From assembly GCF_013408745.1 (NCBI RefSeq), contig NZ_JACCBJ010000001.1:2604001-2668000 (forward strand): a stretch of 64,000 nt of DNA. Reading direction: 5' to 3'. This document shows, in pieces, positions 41,564 to 50,662 of this stretch (position 1 is the stretch's first letter; every line of letters begins with the position of its first letter). The DNA comes from Leifsonia soli. Lineage in GTDB: Bacteria > Actinomycetota > Actinomycetes > Actinomycetales > Microbacteriaceae. The translations under genes were made by a program, and so were the position numbers. The notes under the pieces are model-generated. The model did not search any database. It was not told the origin of the DNA and worked only from the letters and a program-made list of their open reading frames with translations.

Positions 41564-42592
41564 GTGCAGGTCACCCCGCTCATCTGGATCATCACGATCG
41601 CCGTCACGATCGCATTCTTCGTCTACGAGTTCTTCGCGCACGTGCGGAAGCCGCACGAGCCGACCATCGGCGAATCGGCCCGCTGGTCCGCCTTCTACAT
41701 CGGACTCGCGCTGCTGTTCGGCGTCGGGATCGGCATGGTGTCCGGCTGGACCTACGGCGGCGAGTACTTCGCCGGCTACCTCACCGAGAAGGTGCTCTCG
41801 GTCGACAACCTGTTCGTCTTCCTGCTGCTGATGTCGGCGTTCGCCGTGCCCAAGGCGTACCAGCAGAAGGTGCTGATGATCGGCATCATCATCGCCCTCA
41901 TCCTCCGCGGCGCGTTCATCGCCGTCGGCGCGGGCCTCATCGAGAACTACTCGTGGGTGTTCTATCTCTTCGGCGCTCTCCTGCTCGTCCTGGCGTGGCG
42001 GCAGGCGTTCGGCTCCCACGACTCCGACCCGACGAACAACCGGGTCATGCGGTTCATCCGACGGCACCTGCCCGTCACCGACGAGTACAACCGCGACCGG
42101 CTGACGGTGAAGAAGGACGGACGCCGCTTCGTCACCCCGATGCTGCTGACCATCATCGCGATCAGCCTCATCGACGTGATCTTCGCCGTCGACTCCATCC
42201 CCGCGATCTACGGGCTCACCAGCGAGGCCTACATCGTCTTCACCGCCAACGCTTTCGCCCTGATGGGGCTCCGCCAGCTGTACTTCCTCATCGGCGGGCT
42301 CCTCGAGCGGCTGGTCTACCTGTCGCAGGGTCTCGCGGTCATCCTCGGCTTCATCGGGGTCAAGCTCGTCTTCCACGCGCTGCACGTCAACGAGCTCCCG
42401 TTCATCAACGGCGGGCACCCGGTCGAGTGGATCCCCGAGATCCCGACCTGGCTGTCGCTGCTGTTCATCGGAACGACGATCGCCGTCGCCGCGGCCGCCA
42501 GCCTCCTCAAGACTCGCGGCGATCGGGCTGCCGAGGGGAGCGAGGGCCAGGACGAGCCGGAGCTCAGTCCGGACGCGCGTCCGCAGCGGTGA
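41564..42592 (+). CDS. TerC-family integral membrane protein (Alx type)
   Basis: About 342 residues, eight or so membrane helices. The two conserved acidic signatures are LSVDNLFVFLLLMSAF and SLIDVIFAVDSIPAIYGLT; between them a charged loop follows RHLPVTDEYNRDR. TerC/Alx proteins export Mn2+ (Alx, MeeF) and protect against metal or tellurite stress, or metallate secreted enzymes. The riboswitch in front supports manganese export. The GTG at 41564 follows GGAG and starts just before the first helix; the longer frame from 41363 runs through the riboswitch and is discarded. It overlaps the convergent ltrA-like gene by 29 bp. Confidence 0.9.
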   Translation: MQVTPLIWIITIAVTIAFFVYEFFAHVRKPHEPTIGESARWSAFYIGLALLFGVGIGMVSGWTYGGEYFAGYLTEKVLSVDNLFVFLLLMSAFAVPKAYQQKVLMIGIIIALILRGAFIAVGAGLIENYSWVFYLFGALLLVLAWRQAFGSHDSDPTNNRVMRFIRRHLPVTDEYNRDRLTVKKDGRRFVTPMLLTIIAISLIDVIFAVDSIPAIYGLTSEAYIVFTANAFALMGLRQLYFLIGGLLERLVYLSQGLAVILGFIGVKLVFHALHVNELPFINGGHPVEWIPEIPTWLSLLFIGTTIAVAAAASLLKTRGDRAAEGSEGQDEPELSPDARPQR

Positions 42593-43907
42593 GCGGGGCG
42601 GCGGATGTGTCGTTCCGCCACGCCCGCAGCGTGTGGCTGAACCCCACGAGCTCGTGTCCGACCACCTCGATGACGGCTCCGAGCGCGACCAGCCCGATCA
42701 CGACGCTCAGGGTGGTGAGCTGCCCCGGCTGCTCCAGGTCGATGGGCTGACCGGGATGCGACGCGGCGCCGACCGCGACGGCGGCGGCCAGCGGCGCGAG
42801 CGTGATCAGCAGCAGCGGCAGGTGCGTGAGGTCGAACGAGCGCAGCAGCACGCTCCAGATCAGGAAGATCAGCACGATCGTGGCGGCCAGCGGCACGGTC
42901 AGGGCGATGGCGACCCCGAGCAGCGAGACGCCTCCGTTCACGACGGCGATGGTGGTCAGGTGCAGGCCGGCGCCGATCGCGGCGATCGTCCCGAACAGCG
43001 CGAGATGGGCGTACCGCCACCCGAACGCCCGCTCCGGCCGCCGCTCCAGCACCAGCCGCGACGGCACCAGGAAGTAGCTCCACCACACGGCGGCGGCCAT
43101 CACCAGGCCGGAGGAGGCGATCAGCACGGCCTCGACCGACCAGCCCGCCTCCTGGGTCAGCGCGCCGACGGCGGCGGTCGTCGCGGCGATGACCTCGCCG
43201 ATGGTGATCAGCGTCAGCAGCGCGAAGCGCTCGGCGAGGTGGCCCGGGTTCCAGGGCGAGAAGCCGAAGATCCGGGTCGCCACGAGGGGAGCCACCATCT
43301 CGGCGAGCGCGAGCACCACGATGGCGACCACCGTCACCTCGGCGGGCATCGGAACGATCGCCGTCAGCAGCCAGCCGACCTGCGCCACCGAGATGATGAC
43401 CACGTACGAGAGCGCGTTCGGCCGATGGCCGGGATCGGAGCGCGCCGCCCGCAGCCACAGCACGATCAACGGCACGCGCATGATGATGTACCCGATCACC
43501 ATGAGCAGGTTGTTCGGGCTCTCGCCGTGCGCGGCGGCCTCGAAGCTGACCGGGAGCCCGTACGTGAGCACGATCACCCCGATCATCTGGACGATGGTCG
43601 CCAAGCGGATGAGCACATCGTCGTTGCCGTAGGCCGACGAGAACCAGGTGAAGTTGAGCCAGGCCCAGCTGACCGCCCACACCGCGAACACGTAGGCGCC
43701 GAGCGCCGGCCAGACGTCGCCGTGGGCGAGCTGCTCGGCCAGCTGATCCGACGCGGCGGCGAAGGCGACGACGTAGGTCAGGTCGTACAGCAGCTCGAGC
43801 GGGGTCGTGGTGCGCCCGCGCTCCTTCGGGTTCCTGCCGGGCATCGGCCGGATGCGATGCCGCAGTTCCAGCCGCAACTGGTCCGTGAAGTCCGATTCGC
43901 CGCCCAC
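42564..43907 (-). CDS. Low temperature requirement protein A (LtrA) family membrane protein
   Basis: A 447-residue protein with 11-12 membrane helices. The N-terminal TTPLELLYDLTYVVAFAAAS and the mid-protein HLAERFALLTLITIGEVI are the family signatures. LtrA was named for cold growth in Listeria; the molecular activity is not known. GTG start at 43907 after GAGGGAGG. It stands alone, converging on terC. Confidence 0.88.
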   Translation of the reverse strand: MGGESDFTDQLRLELRHRIRPMPGRNPKERGRTTTPLELLYDLTYVVAFAAASDQLAEQLAHGDVWPALGAYVFAVWAVSWAWLNFTWFSSAYGNDDVLIRLATIVQMIGVIVLTYGLPVSFEAAAHGESPNNLLMVIGYIIMRVPLIVLWLRAARSDPGHRPNALSYVVIISVAQVGWLLTAIVPMPAEVTVVAIVVLALAEMVAPLVATRIFGFSPWNPGHLAERFALLTLITIGEVIAATTAAVGALTQEAGWSVEAVLIASSGLVMAAAVWWSYFLVPSRLVLERRPERAFGWRYAHLALFGTIAAIGAGLHLTTIAVVNGGVSLLGVAIALTVPLAATIVLIFLIWSVLLRSFDLTHLPLLLITLAPLAAAVAVGAASHPGQPIDLEQPGQLTTLSVVIGLVALGAVIEVVGHELVGFSHTLRAWRNDTSAAPLTAADARPD

Positions 43908-43964
43908 GAGGCCTCCCTCGTCAGAGTCTGGCCCATGTGGCGCGACGGAGGGTAGCCTTCGCCG

Positions 43965-44840
43965 TCAGGAGGACCCGATCCGTTCGGTGAGCAGGTCGAG
44001 CAGCGCCTCCGCCGCACGGCCGGGCCGCTTCCGGGCGATGGCGCTGAGCCGCCAGTCCACCGGTCTGCTGAGCGGGCGGAGCACGGTTCCTGCGGCCGGG
44101 ATGATGGTCAGCTCGGGGAGGGCCGCCACCCCCAGTCCGGCCGCCACGAAGCGCGGGATCTCGCCGAGGTCGGCCAGCTCGGTGGGCACGCGGCGGCTCA
44201 GGCCGAGCGCTTGGAACGCGCGGTCGAGGGTGACCCGGTTGCCGAAGCCCGCGCGCGAGTCCACCCAGGCCTCATCCGCGAGGTCGGCGAGGGCGACCGA
44301 GGAGCGGCCGGCGAGACGGTGGCCCTCGGGCAGCACGACGAGGAAGGGCGAGTCGACGAGGGGTCGCGTGACGAGGTCGGGGACGGCGTCGGGGAGTCCG
44401 TGGAACGCGATGTCGAGCCGCCCCTGGCGCACGTCCTCCACCAGTCCGGTCGACCCGCTCGGGGAGGGGCCGAGGCGCAGGTCCACGTATGGATGCCGCC
44501 GGTGGAACTCGCCCATGATCCCGGGCAGGTCGACGGTCGTCAGGTTCGTGAAGATGCCGACCCGGACCGTGCCGCGCAGCGGGCCGTGCTCGTCGGTGAG
44601 CTCGCGCATCCTCTCCACGGCTTCGATCGCACCGCGCGCCTCCGGGAGCACCGACCGGCCGGCCTCGGTCAGGCGGACGCCGTGCGCATCCCGCTCGAAC
44701 AGGGTCGCTCCGAGCTCGGTCTCCAGGCTGCGGATGCCCGCGGAGACGGTCGACTGCGCCGCGAAGACGCGTGCGGCGGCACGGGTGAAGTTGAGCTCGT
44801 CCGCCACCGCGACGAGGTACTCGAGCTGGCGCGTGTCCAC
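43965..44840 (-). CDS. LysR-family transcriptional regulator
   Basis: 291 residues. N-terminal HTH MDTRQLEYLVAVADELNFTR and AAARVFAAQSTVSAGIRSLE, then a linker helix and the substrate-binding-like domain (VRVGIFTNLTTVDLPGIMGE). Divergent from an MFS exporter, which is its likely target, with an 11+7+11 inverted repeat between them. TAGGCT lies 6 nt before the GTG, pointing to a leaderless message whose promoter is covered by the repeat, so autorepression is likely. Confidence 0.9.
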   Translation of the reverse strand: MDTRQLEYLVAVADELNFTRAAARVFAAQSTVSAGIRSLETELGATLFERDAHGVRLTEAGRSVLPEARGAIEAVERMRELTDEHGPLRGTVRVGIFTNLTTVDLPGIMGEFHRRHPYVDLRLGPSPSGSTGLVEDVRQGRLDIAFHGLPDAVPDLVTRPLVDSPFLVVLPEGHRLAGRSSVALADLADEAWVDSRAGFGNRVTLDRAFQALGLSRRVPTELADLGEIPRFVAAGLGVAALPELTIIPAAGTVLRPLSRPVDWRLSAIARKRPGRAAEALLDLLTERIGSS

Positions 44841-44854
44841 GATCTCAGCCTAGC

Positions 44855-44883
44855 GCTGACGATCGTCAAAATCGATCGTCAGC
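44855..44883. promoter_or_regulatory. LysR-type operator
   Basis: GCTGACGATCG (44855-44865) and CGATCGTCAGC (44873-44883), a perfect 11-bp inverted repeat with a 7-bp AT-rich spacer, midway between the LysR and MFS genes. It contains the T-N11-A form of LysR boxes. Confidence 0.75.
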
Positions 44884-44933
44884 ATCGGCTATTTCCGTTG
44901 GACTCGATGGGCGAGGAGGAGCACTATCGAACC

Positions 44934-46196
44934 ATGACCAGCACGCTCGACTCCTCCGCCCCCACCGGATCCTCCCCTCGCCTGGGGACCGCTCCGGGTC
45001 GCGCCCGGCGTTCCTTCCGCCTGCGCCACGGCGCCGGCTTCTGGGTCATCGCCGCGGCGTTCCTCGCCGTCATGGCCTTCTCGACCGTCCCGACCCCGCT
45101 GTACGCGTTCTACCAGGCGCGCGACGGCTTCCCGACCTGGGTGGTCACCGTCATCTTCGCCGCGTACGCGGTCGGCGTCATCGCCAGCCTCTTCCTGATC
45201 GGCCACCTGAGCGACATCGCCGGGCGGCGCAGGATGGTGCTCATCGCCGTGCTCGTCGAGATCGTCTCCGCCGCCCTGTTCCTGGTCTGGAACGACGTCA
45301 CCGGCCTCATCGTCGCGCGCACCCTCTCCGGGATCGGCGTCGGCGCCCTCACCGCGAGCGCCACAGCGCACCTCAGCGAGCTCCGCGCGGTCGCGCGCCC
45401 CGACGAGGGTCCGGCGACGGCCGGAACCGTCTCCACGGTCGTGAACACGGGCGGACTCGCCCTCGGCCCGCTGATCGGCGGCGCGTTCGCGCAGTTCCTC
45501 CCCGAGCCCCTGCTCCTCCCGTACGCCGTGTTCCTCATCCTGCTCGCGGTCGCGGCCGTCGCCGTCGCCCTGGTGCCCGAGACGGTGGAGCGCGCCGAGG
45601 AGCGCCCGGCCTACCGCCCGCAGCGCATCTCGCTGCCCGCCGAGGCGCGCGGCGCCTTCTCCGCCGCGGCCGTCGCCGCCTTCGCCGGCTTCGCGGTGTT
45701 CGGGCTGTTCACGTCGCTCGCGCCGAGCGTGCTAGTGGTCACCCTCCACCAGACGTCGCACCTGCTGGCCGGATTCGTGCCCTTCGCGGTCTTCGCGGCA
45801 TCGGCGGTCTCGCAGATCGTCTTCGGCCGCCTCTCCGCCCGCGCCCAGCTCATCCTGGCTCTCGTGCTGATGCTCGTGGGGCTCGCCGGGCTCGCGACCG
45901 GCGTGCTGATCGCTTCGTTCGCGGTGTTCCTGGTCAGCGGCGTGCTGGCGGGCGCGGGCGTCGGCCTGCAGTTCCGCTCCGCGATCGCCGCCGCCGCCTC
46001 CCTGGCCGCGCCGGAGCGCCGCGGCGAGGTGCTGGCCGCGATCTTCCTGATCGCGTACATCGGCCTGGCCGTCCCCGTGCTCCTCGTCGGCGTCGCGCTC
46101 ATCGTGTGGCCGCTCGTCCCGGTGCTGGTGGTGTTCGTCGCCGCCGTCGCCGCGCTGTCGGTGCCCGCCGGGCTGCGGATGCTGCGCCGCGCCTGA
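44934..46196 (+). CDS. MFS transporter under LysR control
   Basis: A 420-residue 12-helix MFS protein. FSTVPTPLYAFYQARDG at helix 1 and the motif A loop GHLSDIAGRRRMVLIA are clear; GFVPFAVFAASAVSQIVFGRL opens the second half. It looks like the DHA1-type exporters with a conserved PTPLY start. ATG 44934 follows GAGGAGGAG; ATG 44907 is a less likely alternative. Substrate unknown, presumably the LysR ligand or a relative. Confidence 0.85.
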   Translation: MTSTLDSSAPTGSSPRLGTAPGRARRSFRLRHGAGFWVIAAAFLAVMAFSTVPTPLYAFYQARDGFPTWVVTVIFAAYAVGVIASLFLIGHLSDIAGRRRMVLIAVLVEIVSAALFLVWNDVTGLIVARTLSGIGVGALTASATAHLSELRAVARPDEGPATAGTVSTVVNTGGLALGPLIGGAFAQFLPEPLLLPYAVFLILLAVAAVAVALVPETVERAEERPAYRPQRISLPAEARGAFSAAAVAAFAGFAVFGLFTSLAPSVLVVTLHQTSHLLAGFVPFAVFAASAVSQIVFGRLSARAQLILALVLMLVGLAGLATGVLIASFAVFLVSGVLAGAGVGLQFRSAIAAAASLAAPERRGEVLAAIFLIAYIGLAVPVLLVGVALIVWPLVPVLVVFVAAVAALSVPAGLRMLRRA

Positions 46197-46205
46197 CCCG
46201 GGCCG

Positions 46206-47255
46206 TCAGTGCACCGACGTGAAGGTCCCGAGCGCATCGTCGGCGAGCGCGGACCGCAGAGCCGGAAGCGAGCCCTCGTCCACCCTGACGATCGACTGAC
46301 CGTCGGGCGAGGTCCCGGTTCCGGCCGTCGGCATCGTGAAGGCGTGGATACTGGAGGCGCCGGAGAGGCGCATGCTCGCCGCCAGCCCGATCATCGTCGG
46401 GAGGTCGAACTGGGCGTCGACCTTGAGGTACCGGCCCACCGCGCCGGCGAAGGACGTGACGGCGGCCGGGTCGGTCAGCGTGCCGCTGCTGAGGAGCTTG
46501 TGGACGATGGCCTGCAGCAGGGCCTGCTGGTTCGCCACCCGCTGGTAGTCGGCGGTCGGGAAGGCGTAGCGCTCCCGCGCGAAGGCCAGGGCCTGCGCTC
46601 CGTCGAGGTGGTTGAGGCCCCTGACGAAGGTGTAGTGCGGCTTCTTCGACGAGGTGAAGCCGACCGGGCTGTCCACATCCACACCGCCGAGGGCGTCGGT
46701 CATCCCTTCGAGCCCCTGGAAGTCGATGATCGCGACGTGGTCGATGTGCGTTCCGAGGAGCTGCTCGACGGTCTGGATCGCCAGCGGCGTCCCTCCCCAG
46801 GCGAGTGCCGCGTTGATCTTCGCCGTGCCCTTCCCCGGGATCGGGACCCACAGGTCGCGCATGATCGACATGATGTAGACGTCTTTGCGGTCGGCGTCGA
46901 TGTGCACGAGCATCATCGTGTCGGAGCGCTGGTTGGACGTGGTGGCCTGCCCGACCGTGGTCGGGTCGCCCCGCGAGTCCGACCCGATGAGCAGGATGTT
47001 CATGGCGCCGGTGGAGACGGGGGTCGGCCGAGAGGCGGCCTCCGGGAAGGCGCGCGGGATGTGGGTCACGGCCGAGTTGAAGGTCGACGCGACGCTTCCG
47101 GCGTAGAAGAGGCCTCCGCCGACCACGCTGCCCGCCACGACGGTGGCGATGGCGAGGAGCGTGGTCAGCACGATGGAGACCCGGGAGCGGCGGTGCGGAG
47201 CCGTGGACGGGCGGCGGTTCCGGCGGTAGTGCGAGTGTGCGGTCTGCGCGATCAT
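46206..47255 (-). CDS. LytR-CpsA-Psr (LCP) family cell-wall ligase
   Basis: 349 residues: short basic cytoplasmic tail, one membrane helix (IVLTTLLAIATVVAGSVVGG) and an extracytoplasmic LCP domain with MNILLIGSDSRGD, RSDTMMLVHIDADRKDVYIM, SIMRDLWVPIPG, KINAALAWGG and FARERYAFPTADYQRVANQQ (in parts). The Arg/Asp residues in these blocks bind the polyprenyl pyrophosphate. LCP enzymes attach wall glycopolymers such as teichoic acids or arabinogalactan-like chains to peptidoglycan. ATG 47255 has GGAG ahead. The 166-bp upstream region holds two inverted repeats. Confidence 0.92.
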   Translation of the reverse strand: MIAQTAHSHYRRNRRPSTAPHRRSRVSIVLTTLLAIATVVAGSVVGGGLFYAGSVASTFNSAVTHIPRAFPEAASRPTPVSTGAMNILLIGSDSRGDPTTVGQATTSNQRSDTMMLVHIDADRKDVYIMSIMRDLWVPIPGKGTAKINAALAWGGTPLAIQTVEQLLGTHIDHVAIIDFQGLEGMTDALGGVDVDSPVGFTSSKKPHYTFVRGLNHLDGAQALAFARERYAFPTADYQRVANQQALLQAIVHKLLSSGTLTDPAAVTSFAGAVGRYLKVDAQFDLPTMIGLAASMRLSGASSIHAFTMPTAGTGTSPDGQSIVRVDEGSLPALRSALADDALGTFTSVH

Positions 47256-47316
47256 GATGGCCGTCTCCGGCACTCCCCCAGGAGCGTCTCGTCCGACTCC
47301 GCCCGAGCTTCGAGCG

Positions 47317-47384
47317 AGATGAGGATTTCTCATCTGTAATCGAGGCTACGTCCACCGCCTGGGAAAGTCCTCGTTAATGAGGAC
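47317..47384 (-). repeat. Two inverted repeats upstream of the LCP gene
   Basis: AGATGAG-GATTT-CTCATCT (47317-47335) and GTCCTC-GTTAAT-GAGGAC (47367-47384). Both are perfect and lie 62-130 bp before the LCP start in a relatively AT-rich stretch. They may be operators or leader hairpins; no regulator gene is next to them. Confidence 0.5.
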
Positions 47385-47421
47385 ATAATTTGTACCCCGG
47401 TTACCCCCAGTTCGTGGGGGA

Positions 47422-48471
47422 TCAGGACAGCGCCATTCCGGGCACGCGTCGGCGGATGGCCTCCATGGTCGCTTCATCCGAGACGCCCTGGAAGTCGTAC
47501 CGCGGCGTGTAGGGGGCGATCAGGGCGGTGACCTCGTCGTCCGTGAGCTCCACCTCGAGCGAGGCGATGGCGTCGTCGATCTGCTCGATGGAACCTGCGC
47601 CGACGAGCGGGGCCGTCACCACGGGCTGGCGGCGGAGCCAGGCCAGGGCGATCGCCGCCCGGCTCACTCCGTGCGCGGCGGCGACCTCCCCGACCGCGTT
47701 CACGATGGCGCGGTTGGACTCCTCCTCGGCCGGCGAGTACAGCAGGTCGGCGTACGCGCCGTCCGTCTCCGAGCGCGCCGTCGCCCGTGCGTCGTCCCAC
47801 GCGCGGGCGAGGCGGCCGCGGCCGAGCGGGCTCCAGATGATGGTGCCGACGCCCTCATCGAGGCAGAGCGGGATCATCTCGCGCTCCTCTTCCCGGGCGA
47901 GCAGGTTGTAGTGGTCCTGCATCGAGACGAAGCGCGCCCAGCCGTGCTGCTTCTGCAGATTGAGGGCCTTCGCGAACTCCCACGCGAACATCGAGGACGC
48001 CCCGAGGTAGCGCACCTTGCCCGCCTTCACGACGTCGTTCAGCGCCTCGAGGGTCTCCTCCCACGGGGTCGAGTGATCGTTGCGGTGGATCTGGTAGAGG
48101 TCGATGTAGTCGGTCCCGAGTCGCTGCAGGGAGTGGTCCACCTCGGCCAGGATCGCCTTGCGCGACAGCCCGCGGCCGTTCGGCCCCTGCCGCATCGGAT
48201 GACGCACCTTGGTGGCGATGACGACCTCGTCGCGGTCGGCGAAGTCGCGCAGTGCCCGACCGAGGATCTCCTCACTGGAGCCGTTCGAGTACATGTTGGC
48301 GGTGTCGAAGAAGTTGATCCCCGCCTCCAGCGCGTGCTTGATGAGGGGACGGGCCTCCTCCTCGCCCTTCGACCAGACGGGATGCCCGCGATCGGGCTCG
48401 CCGTAGCTCATGGCGCCGATGGCGATGGGCGACACGTCGAGGCCGGTCGTCCCGAGCTTGCGATACTGCAT
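47422..48471 (-). CDS. Aldo/keto reductase
   Basis: A 349-residue AKR of the YajO/Tas-like type. GINFFDTANMYSNGSSEEILG holds the catalytic Asp and Tyr (quoted in part), VIATKV the Lys, and DYIDLYQIHRND the His; SRAAIALAWLRRQPVVTAP and VGAGSIEQIDD bind NADPH. It would reduce aldehydes or ketones. The ATG at 48471 has a GGAGATCTC site. It diverges from a TetR gene across two palindromes, so it is very probably repressed by that protein. Confidence 0.92.
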   Translation of the reverse strand: MQYRKLGTTGLDVSPIAIGAMSYGEPDRGHPVWSKGEEEARPLIKHALEAGINFFDTANMYSNGSSEEILGRALRDFADRDEVVIATKVRHPMRQGPNGRGLSRKAILAEVDHSLQRLGTDYIDLYQIHRNDHSTPWEETLEALNDVVKAGKVRYLGASSMFAWEFAKALNLQKQHGWARFVSMQDHYNLLAREEEREMIPLCLDEGVGTIIWSPLGRGRLARAWDDARATARSETDGAYADLLYSPAEEESNRAIVNAVGEVAAAHGVSRAAIALAWLRRQPVVTAPLVGAGSIEQIDDAIASLEVELTDDEVTALIAPYTPRYDFQGVSDEATMEAIRRRVPGMALS

Positions 48472-48493
48472 GAGATCTCCTTGAATAGACGTG

Positions 48494-48542
48494 GCGGAGA
48501 ACTCTCCGCTTCGTCCATCACGGTAACGGAGAATTCTCCGTT
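48494..48542. promoter_or_regulatory. Paired palindromic operators for the TetR/AKR pair
   Basis: GCGGAGAACTCTCCGC (48494-48509, one mismatch) and AACGGAGAATTCTCCGTT (48525-48542, perfect 18-bp palindrome), centres 32 bp apart, that is three helical turns. They share CGGAGAA/TTCTCCG and cover the divergent promoter region. Confidence 0.85.
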
Positions 48543-48556
48543 TAGCAAGGAGACGC

Positions 48557-49117
48557 ATGCCGGACGCCCCTAGAGCCGACGCCCAGCGCAATCGGGCGCG
48601 CATCCTCGACGTCGCGTCGACGGCGTTCCGGGAGAACCCCGACATCTCGCTCAACCAGATCGGCAAGCTCGCGGGCGTCGGCGCCGGCACCCTCTACCGG
48701 CACTTCCCCACCCGGGAGGCGCTGCTGCTCGCCGTCTACGCGACCGAGATCGACGCGCTGGAGGCTGCCGTGGACGGGCTGCTCGCGGAGGAGGCCCCGC
48801 TCGACGCGTTCCGCAGCTGGTCACGGCAGCTCGCCGAGCTGGTGCGCCTCAAGCACGGACTCGGGGAGGCACTGGCGACCCCGTCGGCGCAGGCGATGAT
48901 CGACGCCACCTACGCGCCCGTGACGCGCGCCATCGGACGGCTGCTGGATGCCGCGGTCGCGCACGGCGACATCGGCCCGGGAGCGGACCCCGGCGACATC
49001 CTGCTGCTTCTCAGCGCGCTCTGGCGCGTCCCGTCCGGACCGGGCGGCCTCGTACAGGCCGACCGGCTGCTGGAGATGGTGGTCGCGTCGCTTCCCGCGG
49101 CCGACGGCCGGGGCTGA
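48557..49117 (+). CDS. TetR-family transcriptional regulator
   Basis: 186 residues. HTH: RARILDVASTAFRENPDISL then QIGKLAGVGAGTLYRHFPTR; ligand domain like the SetR/TetR_C helical bundle. ATG 48557 after AAGGAGAC. Most likely represses itself and the divergent aldo/keto reductase through the paired CGGAGAATTCTCCG palindromes, responding to a toxic carbonyl or related ligand. Confidence 0.92.
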   Translation: MPDAPRADAQRNRARILDVASTAFRENPDISLNQIGKLAGVGAGTLYRHFPTREALLLAVYATEIDALEAAVDGLLAEEAPLDAFRSWSRQLAELVRLKHGLGEALATPSAQAMIDATYAPVTRAIGRLLDAAVAHGDIGPGADPGDILLLLSALWRVPSGPGGLVQADRLLEMVVASLPAADGRG

Positions 49118-49144
49118 CGACCGGCCCCGACCGCCCTGGGCGGG

Positions 49145-50662
49145 TCAGATGCCTCGGGCGAGGCGGTAGTAGGCGGCGTTCGCGTCCAGGTCGCGACGGA
49201 CCGAACGGAGCGTCGTCGTGTCGTCGATGACGATCAGCTCGGTGCGGAGCATGCGCGCGAAGTCCTCGAAGACCTGGACGCCGACTGCGGTGCTCATCAC
49301 CGTGTGGTGCGCCGCCCCGGCCTCCAGCCAGGCGGTCGCCGACGTCGTGAAGTCGGGCTGCGGCTTCCACACCGCGCGGCCGACCGGCAGCTTGGGCAGA
49401 GGAGCGGACGGCTCGACGACCTCGACGACGTTCGCGACCAGACGGAACCGGTCGCGAACATCCGACAGCGCCACGACGACCGCGGGGCCGGGGTCGGCGG
49501 TGAAGACCAGCCGGACCGGGTCGTCCTTGCCGCCGATGCCCAGCGGGTGCACCTCCAGCGTCGGGGTGGCCGAGCTGAGCGACGGGCTGACCTCGAGCAT
49601 GTGCGCGCCGAGGATGCGCTCGTCGCCGGGCGTCAGGTCGTACGTGTAGTCCTCCATGAGGGAGGCGCCGCCCGGCAGGCCGGCGCCCATCACGTTCGCC
49701 GCACGGACCAGGACGGCCGTCTTCCAGTCGCCCTCCGCGCCGAACCCGTAGCCCTCGGCCATGAGCCGCTGGACGGCGAGGCCGGGCAGCTGCTTCAGTG
49801 CGCCCAGGTCCTCGAAGCTGGTGGTGAACGCGCCGAAGCCGCCCTCCTCCAGGAAGGAGCGCAGGCCCAGCTCGATGGCCGCACCGTCGCGGAGCGACTG
49901 GTGGCGGTCGCCGCCGCGGCGCAGCTCGGGCGCGACGTCGTAGAGCTCCTCGTACTCGGCCACCAGGGCGTCGACGGCGTCCGACGGTGCCGCGGCGACC
50001 GCGTCGGCGAGGTCGTTGACGCCCCACGTGTTCACCTGCACCCCGAAGACGTGCTCCGCCTCGGTCTTGTCGCCCTCCGTGACGGCGACGAAGCGCATGT
50101 TGTCGCCGAAGCGGGCGAGCTTCAGCGCCCTGGTCGCGGCGCGGCCGGCCGCCGCGCGCATCCACGTGCCCACGCGGGCCGAGACGACCGGATTCGAGAC
50201 GTGCCCCGCGACCGTGGTGCGCGGGACGCCGAGACGCGTGAGGATGTAGCCGAACTCACGGTCGCCGTGCGCGGCCTGGTTGAGGTTCATGAAGTCGAAG
50301 TCGATGTCGGCCCACGGCAGCTCGACGTTGGCCTGCGTGTGGAGGTGCAGCAGCGGCTTCTGCAGCGCGTCGAGACCGGCGATCCACATCTTCGCGGGGC
50401 TGAACGTGTGCATCCACGCGATCACGCCGATGACGCGGTCGTCGGCGTTCGCCTCGAGCATGATGCGGCGGATGGCGTCGGCGTCGGTGAGGACCGGCTT
50501 CCACACGATCCGCACCGGGACGTCGGGCGACGCGCCCAGCTCGTCGGCGATGGCGCGGGACTGGTCGGCGACCTGGGCGAGGGTCTCCGGGCCGTACAGG
50601 TGCTGGCTGCCGGTGAGGAACCAGACCTCGTAGCCGTCGAGGGAGGTGGTGAGCTTCGGCAT
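49145..50662 (-). CDS. araA: L-arabinose isomerase
   Basis: A 505-residue AraA of standard length. Signatures: [16 protein letters not shown] near the N-terminus, [40 protein letters not shown] and the later metal-site blocks ALRDGA-like [19 protein letters not shown]. It converts L-arabinose to L-ribulose with Mn2+. The ATG overlaps the araD stop by one base (TGATG). Last gene of araBDA, converging on a TetR gene with a 27-bp gap. Confidence 0.97.
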   Translation of the reverse strand: MPKLTTSLDGYEVWFLTGSQHLYGPETLAQVADQSRAIADELGASPDVPVRIVWKPVLTDADAIRRIMLEANADDRVIGVIAWMHTFSPAKMWIAGLDALQKPLLHLHTQANVELPWADIDFDFMNLNQAAHGDREFGYILTRLGVPRTTVAGHVSNPVVSARVGTWMRAAAGRAATRALKLARFGDNMRFVAVTEGDKTEAEHVFGVQVNTWGVNDLADAVAAAPSDAVDALVAEYEELYDVAPELRRGGDRHQSLRDGAAIELGLRSFLEEGGFGAFTTSFEDLGALKQLPGLAVQRLMAEGYGFGAEGDWKTAVLVRAANVMGAGLPGGASLMEDYTYDLTPGDERILGAHMLEVSPSLSSATPTLEVHPLGIGGKDDPVRLVFTADPGPAVVVALSDVRDRFRLVANVVEVVEPSAPLPKLPVGRAVWKPQPDFTTSATAWLEAGAAHHTVMSTAVGVQVFEDFARMLRTELIVIDDTTTLRSVRRDLDANAAYYRLARGI

